A stretch of 7,116 nt of DNA, taken from contig JARFQM010000014.1 in assembly GCA_029287755.1 (NCBI GenBank), positions 1 to 7,116 on the forward strand, read 5' to 3'. The translations under genes and the position numbers were made by a program. This DNA comes from Desulfofustis sp. Its GTDB lineage: Bacteria > Desulfobacterota > Desulfobulbia > Desulfobulbales > Desulfocapsaceae. Below are positions 1 through 5,991 of the stretch, one piece after another (position 1 is the first letter of the stretch; each line of letters opens with the position of its first letter). Below the pieces are notes generated by a model that saw only the letters and a program-made list of their open reading frames with translations, searched no databases and was not told the DNA's origin.

Positions 1-180
1 GATATCGGTACGGGCGGCTCCGATTTCAGCTATCAGCTCTATGCCGCAATCGGCTATCGCTTCGGCTGGGGCGACATCCGGTTTGGCTACCGCTATATTG
101 ACATTGAGATGGACGATGACATGATCATGGAGGACCTGCAGCTGGGCGGCCCACTGCTGGGCATTGGGTTCAGGTTCTAG
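1..180 (+). CDS. C-terminal end of an outer-membrane beta-barrel protein (5' partial)
   Basis: The window opens inside a reading frame that gives 59 residues and ends at TAG 178-180. The residues alternate polar and aromatic or hydrophobic positions (YQLYAAIGYRFGWG, then IRFGYRYIDIEM), as in transmembrane beta-strands. The protein ends GIGFRF. A terminal Phe at the end of an amphipathic strand is the classical recognition signal for BAM-dependent insertion into the outer membrane. The acidic turn EMDDDMIMED would be a loop between the last two strands. The segment resembles the ends of small proteobacterial outer-membrane barrels of unknown function. The start lies outside the window, so size, signal peptide and exact family cannot be judged. 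The next gene begins only 27 nt downstream on the same strand. Confidence 0.75.
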   Translation, partial: DIGTGGSDFSYQLYAAIGYRFGWGDIRFGYRYIDIEMDDDMIMEDLQLGGPLLGIGFRF

Positions 181-190
181 ATTCATCAAA

Positions 191-200
191 AGAATATTCT
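191..200. repeat. 10-bp perfect AT-rich palindrome
   Basis: AGAATATTCT is its own reverse complement and sits in the 27-nt gap between the barrel gene and the phospholipase D gene, 8 nt before the ATG at 208. No Shine-Dalgarno sequence is visible in this gap. It could be a protein-binding half-site or chance in AT-rich DNA. Function is not supported beyond the symmetry. Confidence 0.25.
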
Positions 201-207
201 AAATATT

Positions 208-1788
208 ATGCGCTTTGTATTAAATCAGTTGAGGGCTGCACGGCTGTTCTGTGCAGCCCTCATTATTTGTTCTCTTTCTATTAACGGTTGTGGATCGCTG
301 CCCACAAAATCGGATCAAGCTTCACATCGCTCCCCGGACAGCGTCCAGGGGTCTGAACTGGCCCGCATCTTCGTTGACAGAGCCAACACCGATACAACCC
401 ATTCAGGTTTTATCCTATTACGAAATGGCGATCGCGCTTTGTATGAACGGGCAGCGCTTGCCGATATCGCCGAGCATACGATCGACGCGCAGTATTATAT
501 CTGGAACAGTGACAGAAGCGGCAGATATCTGGCGCAAAAGCTCATTGAGGCTGCCGATCGAGGTGTCTCCGTACGTATTCTCCTCGATGATTTCAGTATC
601 GGCAATCGTAACCAGCAAATCCTTGCGGTTCATAGTCATCCACAGGTCGAGGTCCGTGTCTACAACCCGTTCGTAAAACGATCCGGCATTGCCAAATGGT
701 TCAATTTTGCATTTGACTTCGAGCGCCTCAACCGGCGTATGCACAACAAGACCTATACGGTTGACGGTACTGCAGCAATTGTCGGTGGGCGCAACATCGG
801 AGACGAATATTTTAACCACAACGAGCAGGTGAATTTCAGGGATCTCGACGTCTTCACCGTCGGACCGGTGGTCACGGACGTCTCAACGGAGTTTGAAGAA
901 TACTGGACCAGTCCATGGGCAATACCGATCGATCAAATTGTTCGATCCAGCTCGGATCTGTCTGAGCGCGAACGCCTGGCCGAGCTCATTGAAAAGCAAA
1001 GGGTCGATTCCCTGGATTTGTTGTTTCCCGTTAAAACGACTTCACCCCGAGCGCATTTCCTGCGCTCGGTCGAGGAGTTGGTATGGGCACCGGCCACCTT
1101 TGTCTACGACCGTCCTGGTGGTGATGACAAGACGGCTTATCCAGAAGGTCCCAAGCGAGTGGCCTCTCACCTTCTGCAGCTGGCCGGCACCAGCAAAGAA
1201 GAGGTCCTGGTTGAGTCGGCATATTTTGTCCTCGACGATCTTGGCCTCGATCTGGCAGGCCAGCTGCGCGATAGAGGGGTGAGGATGCGTGCTTTGACGA
1301 ATTCAATGGCTTCAAACGATGTACTTCCCAATCATGCAAGCTATGCAATGGTCAGAGAGCGTATGCTCGAAGAGGGAATCGAACTGCATGAACTGAGGCC
1401 GGATGCTCGATCATGTCTTGATAGTGTAGGAAGACGATCATTCTGCGACTCAGATAGCTTTTTCGGGCTGCATGCAAAGTCAGCCGTATTCGACAGAAAA
1501 ACGATTTATGTCGGATCCTGTAACCTGAATCTGCGTTCTGCTTACCTGAACACCGAAGTCGGCATGTTCATAGAAAGTCCGGTTCTGGCGGAAAAACTGA
1601 CAGCGCAGATAGAAGTGAACATGAGACCTGAAAACAGCTGGAGGCCGCTCTTGAAAGACAATAATGTCGTCTGGAGAGTGCAGGAAAACGGAGAAGAAAC
1701 AATCGTCCCGTATGAACCGCACACAGGTTTTAGAGAACGCTTTAAAGAGGGGATACTGACGCTGGTACCCGGCGCCGAATACTATTGA
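208..1788 (+). CDS. Phospholipase D-superfamily lipoprotein (cardiolipin synthase/PLD-like, two HKD motifs)
   Basis: The 526-residue product is a PLD-superfamily enzyme, a group that hydrolyses or transfers phosphatidyl groups via a phospho-histidine intermediate. A lipoprotein signal (hydrophobic stretch about 13-25, lipobox INGC) predicts lipidation at Cys28; Gly at +2 argues for outer-membrane sorting. Two catalytic motifs are intact: H179-x-K181-x4-D186 followed by GGRN (193-196), and H422-x-K424-x4-D429 followed by GSCN (436-439). Both lobes are therefore present and the enzyme should be active. Architecture resembles ClsC/YmdC-type cardiolipin synthases, but head-group specificity cannot be read from sequence. 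The start at 208 has no clear Shine-Dalgarno; TTG at 229 would also give a good 21-residue signal peptide. The patatin gene follows after 6 nt, suggesting co-transcription. A strong hairpin (230-262) lies within its first codons. Confidence 0.93.
   Translation: MRFVLNQLRAARLFCAALIICSLSINGCGSLPTKSDQASHRSPDSVQGSELARIFVDRANTDTTHSGFILLRNGDRALYERAALADIAEHTIDAQYYIWNSDRSGRYLAQKLIEAADRGVSVRILLDDFSIGNRNQQILAVHSHPQVEVRVYNPFVKRSGIAKWFNFAFDFERLNRRMHNKTYTVDGTAAIVGGRNIGDEYFNHNEQVNFRDLDVFTVGPVVTDVSTEFEEYWTSPWAIPIDQIVRSSSDLSERERLAELIEKQRVDSLDLLFPVKTTSPRAHFLRSVEELVWAPATFVYDRPGGDDKTAYPEGPKRVASHLLQLAGTSKEEVLVESAYFVLDDLGLDLAGQLRDRGVRMRALTNSMASNDVLPNHASYAMVRERMLEEGIELHELRPDARSCLDSVGRRSFCDSDSFFGLHAKSAVFDRKTIYVGSCNLNLRSAYLNTEVGMFIESPVLAEKLTAQIEVNMRPENSWRPLLKDNNVVWRVQENGEETIVPYEPHTGFRERFKEGILTLVPGAEYY
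230..262 (+). terminator. Intrinsic-terminator-like hairpin inside the PLD signal-peptide codons
   Basis: TGAGGGCTGCAC (230-241) and GTGCAGCCCTCA (251-262) pair perfectly over 12 bp around a 9-nt loop. A T-rich but interrupted tract (TTATTTGTTCTCTTTCT) follows. The position, 50 nt after the barrel stop codon, is where a terminator for that gene would be expected. It overlaps the start of the phospholipase D coding sequence. It may end most barrel transcripts, act as an attenuator, or only reflect codons of the signal peptide. The U-tract is not continuous, so strength is uncertain. Confidence 0.5.
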
Positions 1789-1794
1789 TAAAAC

Positions 1795-3246
1795 ATGAAA
1801 ACTCACCTATTCAAAAGTAGCCTTGACTGGTTATCTGCACGTATCCGGTCGATACCGCTGTATCGCTGGTGCCATCTCATCATCGCAAATGTTGCTGTGA
1901 TAATGCTGATAGGCTGTTCGGCGACAGGAAAGATTACCAATCTCCCGGTACAACAGGTTCCTGATTCCGGGACGAGGTACAGTTTCACCAATTACATGGA
2001 GAGCCATGATCTTGGAAATATCATGTTCATTCTTGCGTTTTCCGGCGGCGGTACGAGGGCGGCGGCACTCTCCTACGGTGTTCTCGAAGAATTGCGGGAT
2101 ACATCATTTGAAGCGAGTGGAAAACCATATCGGCTGCTCGACGAGGTCGATCGAATATCTTCGGTTTCCGGCGGCAGCTTCACGTCGGCCTATTACGGCT
2201 TGTTCGGTGATCGCATCTTTTCAGACTTCAAGGAGGTGTTTCTCTACAAGGATATTGAAAGTGAATTGATGAGCAGAGTATTCGGGCTATTCGATACCGT
2301 AGGACGGTCATTTTCCGGCGAGAGCAGAACGGAAACGGTAATTGACTACTACGATAAAAACATATTTGAAGGCAGGACTTTTGCGGATCTCCAGGAAGCG
2401 AACACGCCCTATACCCTGATCAACGCCACGGACTTGAACTCACGCAGTCAATTTGTCTTTTCGCAGAGACAATTCGATTTTCTCTGTTCAGATTTGTCCG
2501 AGTTCAGTGTCGCCCGGGCCGTTGCAGCATCCTCCGCCGTACCGATCTTGTTTCACCCTGTCCTTGTCGAGAAGCACGCAGCCTGTAATTTCGAAAAACC
2601 CGAGTGGCTCATTGACGTCGAAAAAGATGCGGACCCGACAAAAAATATTCGTCTGCATGAACTGGTTGAGTCAATGAGTTTTTATTTAGATGACGACAGC
2701 CCCCCCTATGCAACACTGGTTGACGGAGGGGTAACGGACAACCTTGGTCTGCGCGCCATCTACAGAAACATGATGCTTTCCGGTGGAGCGCTCGAGTTCT
2801 ATAACAGCCAGGCAGACCGAGTTTCTTTCGAGCACATCGTCGATCTGGTGGTCAATGCTTCGACCAACGCGGTGACAGAGGTCGGCAAGAGCCAGATCAT
2901 CCCATCCGCCTTTGAAGTATTGACCGTGATGACCGACATTCAGCTTCATCTATACAACACAGAAAGCAACAGCCTGATTAAAGAGGAGCTGACCAGGCTC
3001 ATAGAGGGATTGTCGATATCAGGCAGGCAGATAGAACCATATTTCATCGAAATAAGCGTCGAAGATATCGATGACCCTGCAGAGCAACGGTATGTGAATG
3101 AAATTCCAACCAGCTTTTATCTGGAAAGAGAACAGGCGGATATGCTCATCGCGACAGCGAAAAAGCTGCTGCGCAAAGACAAGGGGTACCAACGGTTGCT
3201 GAAAAATATCGGTGCTGATCAGTCTGCAGATAATGGCCAAGATTAA
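1795..3246 (+). CDS. Patatin-like phospholipase lipoprotein
   Basis: The 483-residue product is a patatin/cPLA2-fold acyl hydrolase using a Ser-Asp dyad to release fatty acids from membrane lipids. The glycine-rich oxyanion loop is SGGGTRAA (83-90). The nucleophile segment is ISSVSGGSFTSAYYG, with S125 in S-V-S-G-G as the likely nucleophile; this variant has Ser in place of the first Gly of GxSxG. The catalytic Asp is D310 in DGGVTDN (310-316). The N-terminus has a long basic n-region, a hydrophobic stretch (about 28-39) and lipobox LIGC with Cys41; Ser at +2 fits outer-membrane lipoprotein sorting. It starts 6 nt after the phospholipase D stop without an obvious Shine-Dalgarno, implying coupling or co-transcription. 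Its last 14 nt overlap the SGNH gene. All expected catalytic elements are present; the substrate is inferred only from the family. Confidence 0.92.
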   Translation: MKTHLFKSSLDWLSARIRSIPLYRWCHLIIANVAVIMLIGCSATGKITNLPVQQVPDSGTRYSFTNYMESHDLGNIMFILAFSGGGTRAAALSYGVLEELRDTSFEASGKPYRLLDEVDRISSVSGGSFTSAYYGLFGDRIFSDFKEVFLYKDIESELMSRVFGLFDTVGRSFSGESRTETVIDYYDKNIFEGRTFADLQEANTPYTLINATDLNSRSQFVFSQRQFDFLCSDLSEFSVARAVAASSAVPILFHPVLVEKHAACNFEKPEWLIDVEKDADPTKNIRLHELVESMSFYLDDDSPPYATLVDGGVTDNLGLRAIYRNMMLSGGALEFYNSQADRVSFEHIVDLVVNASTNAVTEVGKSQIIPSAFEVLTVMTDIQLHLYNTESNSLIKEELTRLIEGLSISGRQIEPYFIEISVEDIDDPAEQRYVNEIPTSFYLEREQADMLIATAKKLLRKDKGYQRLLKNIGADQSADNGQD

Positions 3247-3963
3247 TAATCTTCTCGCCGTCGGTGACTGTATCACGCTGGGAGTTGGGGAATGCCTCGG
3301 GAACAGCTATCCGGAACGGGCAGGCAAAAGACTTGGATGTCCTGTAACCAACAGAGGCTATACCTTGTCCACCAGCAGGGAGGGAATCCACCTTCTGCAC
3401 GACAATCTGCAAACCGGTCATGACAGCGTCATCCTGCAGTTCGGCGTGGCTGATTCCCACCTAAGCTTCAGGTATGCGCCCTTATCCTTTACTACCCTGA
3501 TAATCAGCTGCGCAAGATGGTCAGAAACATTGTCAAAAAATACAAAAAGACCGCCAGGAACATTGGCGTGAACAAGCGATTGGGCGAAGCCCGGGGCGTC
3601 TCGGAGAAAGAATACCGGATCAACTACTCGGTGATGATAGAGCGCTGCGGCGATAAACTCGTGATAATGCCTGAAACGATTCCGCGGCATGAGACATCGA
3701 GAAATCCGGCTATTAAGCAGTATAACAGACTCATCGAAAACATCGCCTCTTCCCGGGATACCTGCATTGTAATCAAACTGTTTGATGATTTTCTTGCCAA
3801 TATGAACGGCTTCTATCTGGACATGGGGCATCCAAACGAAATTGGTTATGAACACATTGCTGACAAGATCCTGGAAGCTCTGGAATGTGTCAATTATCTG
3901 AGAATTGCTTCGAAGAAAGAGCATCAGAAAGAACGGCAACCCGTCAAAATCATGGGATCATAA
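3233..3963 (+). pseudogene. SGNH/GDSL-hydrolase-like gene, split by a frameshift near 3480
   Basis: Two overlapping frames together make one SGNH-fold protein of about 243 residues. The first part (ATG 3233, frame open to 3571) carries block I as VGDCITLG, with Cys13 where the family usually has nucleophilic Ser, and a block III equivalent FGVADS (70-75) instead of GxND. The second part (open from 3454, stop 3961-3963) carries the block V dyad D-x-x-H in LDMGHPNEIGYEHIADKI. The join falls around 3478-3484, where RYAP in one frame leads into ILYYPDNQLRKM in the other; one missing base restores continuity. There is no obvious slippery heptamer. The start overlaps the patatin stop by 14 nt, typical of translational coupling. 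It may be a broken gene, a sequencing indel or, less likely, a frameshifted product. No signal peptide is visible, so a cytoplasmic location is likely. Confidence 0.75.
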
Positions 3964-3989
3964 GGTTGCCAGCGCGAATATCAAAGCAC

Positions 3990-4007
3990 ATCAGTTCTGG
4001 AACTGAT
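3990..4007. repeat. 18-bp inverted repeat between convergent genes
   Basis: ATCAGTTC (3990-3997) and GAACTGAT (4000-4007) are perfect 8-bp inverted arms around TG. The repeat lies in the 122-bp gap (3964-4085) between the convergent SGNH-like and EamA genes, which otherwise holds nothing recognisable. The 2-nt loop and lack of a T-tract on either side argue against an intrinsic terminator in this form. A dimeric regulator site is possible but would be oddly placed between two gene ends. Confidence 0.3.
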
Positions 4008-4085
4008 TGTCCGCCGTGTATATAAATCCGGATAGATGCACGACTACTCAGAAAATCTTTGACCAGGCGTTCAAAAGTACAACGG

Positions 4086-5051
4086 TCAAGTTTTCGAGGT
4101 TTCCTTTTCTATGAAAATCACTCGCCCAACTACTACCATAAAGATACCCCCCAATATCATAAAGGCGGCCACAGTCAATCGAAGTGTTATCACCTCTGAC
4201 ATGAAGATAACCCCTCCTAGCGCAGCAATAACTGGAACTGCCAGCTGAGAAACTGCAGCCTGTGTAGCGGTGATATCTTTTAACGCTATGTACCAGATGG
4301 TGTAGCCCAGCCCTGATGTGAGGGCGCCAGATACGATTGCTAAGATTGTACCGTTGGCGGTGAACTGAAAATTGCCGAAAGCGAATATCACAATCACCAG
4401 AATTAATGGCATAGAGCGTAAAAAGTTATACGCAGTATCAGCCAAAGGATTATCGGACCCTCGTCCCAGAAGAGTGTACATCCCCCACGCTGCACCCGCT
4501 GTTGACATGAGTAGTAACCCTTGTATGGAAGGTGCTGATACACCGGGAAGAAAAAGGTACACCAACCCAGCAAATGCAAGGGCCAAGCCCACCCATTCAA
4601 CCGGGAGCAGGTTATTTCCTCTCACTATCGAGACCCCTATGATGGTGATCTGCACAGAACCGAATAATATGAGCGCCCCGCTTCCTGTCTCCAATTCCAG
4701 ATAGGCATAAGAAAATGTCACTGCATAGAGAAATAGCATGAGCCCGGCGGGCCAGCTTCCTTTCCCATTCATCGGTGAAGAACTGGTTCTGATCAAGAGG
4801 ACCAGAAAAAGCGCGACCACCCCAGAGAGCAGTCGAATGAAAGTAAACCCGGCGGCATCAATAGCCCCTGTACCCAAAGCAAACCGACAGAGTACCGAAT
4901 TGGCAGCGAATGCCGCGAGCGCACATGAAGTCAACAAGAAAACCTTCAGTACAGTTTTCCAGGGGTGAATAGCGTCACTTTCCTTAAATGACTTACGTAA
5001 CAGGCTTCGGCCACTGACAAATCTTTTGGAGGAATAATCGATGAGTGACAT
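4086..5051 (-). CDS. EamA/DMT-family transporter (ten transmembrane helices)
   Basis: The 321-residue product is a drug/metabolite transporter of the EamA type, an inner-membrane carrier family exporting amino acids, metabolites or toxic compounds. Ten hydrophobic segments are visible at about 36-56, 66-87, 100-118, 124-143, 152-169, 177-195, 211-226, 235-253, 265-284 and 291-313, in two five-helix halves as expected. The second EamA repeat includes the typical GLGYTIWYIALKDITATQAAVSQLA-like segment (247-271) followed by PVIAALGGVIFMSE. A basic tail (VGRVIFIEKETSK) closes the protein. The 30 residues before helix 1 are longer than usual, but no better in-frame start was found, so ATG at 5051-5049 is kept. 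The gene begins 51 bp after the methyltransferase stop on the same strand, suggesting a shared transcript. Substrate is unknown; the setting suggests export of a product made by its neighbours. Confidence 0.93.
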   Translation of the reverse strand: MSLIDYSSKRFVSGRSLLRKSFKESDAIHPWKTVLKVFLLTSCALAAFAANSVLCRFALGTGAIDAAGFTFIRLLSGVVALFLVLLIRTSSSPMNGKGSWPAGLMLFLYAVTFSYAYLELETGSGALILFGSVQITIIGVSIVRGNNLLPVEWVGLALAFAGLVYLFLPGVSAPSIQGLLLMSTAGAAWGMYTLLGRGSDNPLADTAYNFLRSMPLILVIVIFAFGNFQFTANGTILAIVSGALTSGLGYTIWYIALKDITATQAAVSQLAVPVIAALGGVIFMSEVITLRLTVAAFMILGGIFMVVVGRVIFIEKETSKT

Positions 5052-5067
5052 GGTCTACAATCATATG

Positions 5068-5093
5068 ATGAGCCGATACGAGTATCAGCTCAT
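5068..5093. promoter_or_regulatory. Imperfect 26-bp palindrome / hairpin upstream of the EamA gene
   Basis: ATGAGCCGATA (5068-5078) and TATCAGCTCAT (5083-5093) form 11-bp arms around CGAG. The only mismatch becomes a G-U pair in - strand RNA, so that transcript would fold into an 11-bp stem with a 4-nt loop. It lies in the 51-bp gap between the methyltransferase stop and the EamA start. No T-tract follows on either strand, so it is not a classical intrinsic terminator. It may be an operator or an intercistronic processing or stability element. Confidence 0.4.
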
Positions 5094-5102
5094 ATAGCTC
5101 CG

Positions 5103-5903
5103 CTATTTTGTGGCCTTGAAGTTAATGCCAAGTGTGCCAAAACTTGCGGCACTGCCCGCCTGTGGGGCATCTTTGAAGACATCCTTACGCCAGGTGATGG
5201 CAAAATCTTTAAATCCACACGAGGTGACCAACGCTGCAAGCTCTTCTTCCAGAAGAGCGCCTGCTATTCAGCCCGTCCATAGGTCGATCTTCCGTTTGGC
5301 ACTTTCTGGAACCTTTTTTTGTACGATGATATCAGCAATTTGTAGTCGTCCTTCTGGAGTGAGTACTCGATGCATTTCCTGCAGGGCACGTGTCTTATCG
5401 GGAGCGAGATTTAAAGCCCCATTGGAGATAATAACATCTGCCCAGTGATCAGGAATGGGAAGGTCCTCCATCACGCCGTGCTCAAATCTGACCTGATCGC
5501 AGCCAATAGTTTCCTGAGCAGAACGGGCCTTGTGGAGCATCGCAGGAGTCATATCGATGCCCACGACACGACCGCTCGGCCCAACTTTTTGCGCTGCGAC
5601 AAAACTATCAATTCCCGCTCCGCAGCCAATATCCACCACATTATCGCCAACTACTATTTCCCCCACTGCGAAAGGGTTTCCTGTACCCGCAAATGACTCT
5701 ATTACCGATTCTGGTATACCCTCAAGCCATTCCTGCTCATATTCGACTATCTCTGTTAGACGCCTGCCGGTATGAAAATGAAATCCTTTTTGGGGGGTCT
5801 TGGCTACTGCTTCGTACTCCCTGCTGATTGCCCGACGTAAGTCATTTATTTTTATTCCGGCCGGAGTGACTTGCTCGGGAAGTGGTTCCGCTCTTAAGCT
5901 CAT
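5103..5903 (-). CDS. Putative selenocysteine-containing ArsM-like SAM-dependent methyltransferase (in-frame TGA at 5270-5268)
   Basis: A class I SAM-dependent methyltransferase related to arsenite methyltransferases. SAM motif I is VVDIGCGAGIDS (89-100), the ribose-binding acid is probably D117 in GIDMTP, and the post-motif HRVLTPEGR is at 178-186. An in-frame TGA (5270-5268) is codon 212, in LWTG-[TGA]-IAGALLEEEL. Relatives have Cys here (arsenic-binding Cys174 of the algal ArsM by recalled alignment). The same frame then encodes 54 more family-like residues, ending FGTLGINFKATK, to TAG 5105-5103. A SECIS-like hairpin follows the TGA. The best reading is a 266-residue selenoprotein; a nonsense mutation is the alternative. 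The GCGNP Cys of ArsM is Thr74, so arsenite may not be the substrate. ATG 5903 is preferred because GAGG sits 6 nt upstream; ATG 5915 lacks a site. Without readthrough the product ends at residue 211. Confidence 0.8.
5236..5264 (-). promoter_or_regulatory. Candidate bacterial SECIS element
   Basis: On the - strand, GCTCTTC (5258-5252) and GAAGAGC (5246-5240) form a perfect 7-bp stem around the 5-nt loop TGGAA (5251-5247). An outer GCA/TGC pairing (5264-5262 with 5238-5236) can extend it across a small internal loop. The apical loop begins after 16 nt from the TGA, close to the 17 nt of E. coli fdhF. G at the second loop position meets the known requirement for a G among the first two loop bases. 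Bacterial SECIS elements lie in the coding region just after UGA and recruit SelB with Sec-tRNA, which fits this position. The hairpin is seen directly; SelB binding is inferred. Confidence 0.68.
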
Positions 5904-5944
5904 AACAAACCTCATTGCCGGTTGGATATTGGTTCAGCCTAACC

Positions 5945-5973
5945 TTAATGGTGTACAATGTTCATTGTTGCAA
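5945..5973 (-). promoter_or_regulatory. Possible weak promoter with embedded palindrome before the methyltransferase
   Basis: The 88-bp gap between the oxidoreductase stop and the chosen methyltransferase start contains the inverted repeat ACAATG-TT-CATTGT (5955-5968 on the + strand). On the - strand a TTGCAA (5973-5968) and a poor -10-like CATTAA (5950-5945) are spaced by 17 nt, with the palindrome almost filling the spacer. This is the layout of a repressor or MerR-like operator, but the -10 match is only 3 of 6. The methyltransferase may equally be read through from the oxidoreductase. Confidence 0.25.
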
Positions 5974-5991
5974 GATCCCCATTGGGTCAGA

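Noticed and set aside
418..819. Minus-strand ORF of about 130 codons opposite the PLD gene
   Set aside because: It is antisense to well-conserved HKD-domain coding sequence and has no recognisable domain or ribosome-binding site; treated as a shadow frame.
3475..3495. Programmed -1 frameshift site in the SGNH-like gene
   Set aside because: No X-XXY-YYZ slippery heptamer in the reading frame at the join; a 1-base indel explains it more simply.
3418..3939. Minus-strand ORF of 173 codons opposite the SGNH-like gene
   Set aside because: Although it is one of the longer frames locally, the opposite strand carries clear SGNH motifs (DMGH, GDC) and the antisense product has no recognisable feature.
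3517..3963. A stand-alone gene starting at ATG 3517
   Set aside because: The same frame is open upstream to 3454 and reads ILYYPDNQLRKM before the ATG, joining naturally to the SGNH N-terminal half; no ribosome-binding site is seen at 3517.
4059..4089. Possible terminator for the EamA gene (TTGACC/GGTCAA inverted repeat)
   Set aside because: Only a 6-bp stem with a 19-nt loop that overlaps the stop codon and lacks a proper T-tract.
5268..5915. A complete 215-residue methyltransferase ending at TGA 5270-5268
   Set aside because: Family-like sequence continues in the same frame after the TGA to TAG 5105-5103, and the TGA sits on a conserved Cys position; calling it complete would drop the C-terminal region.
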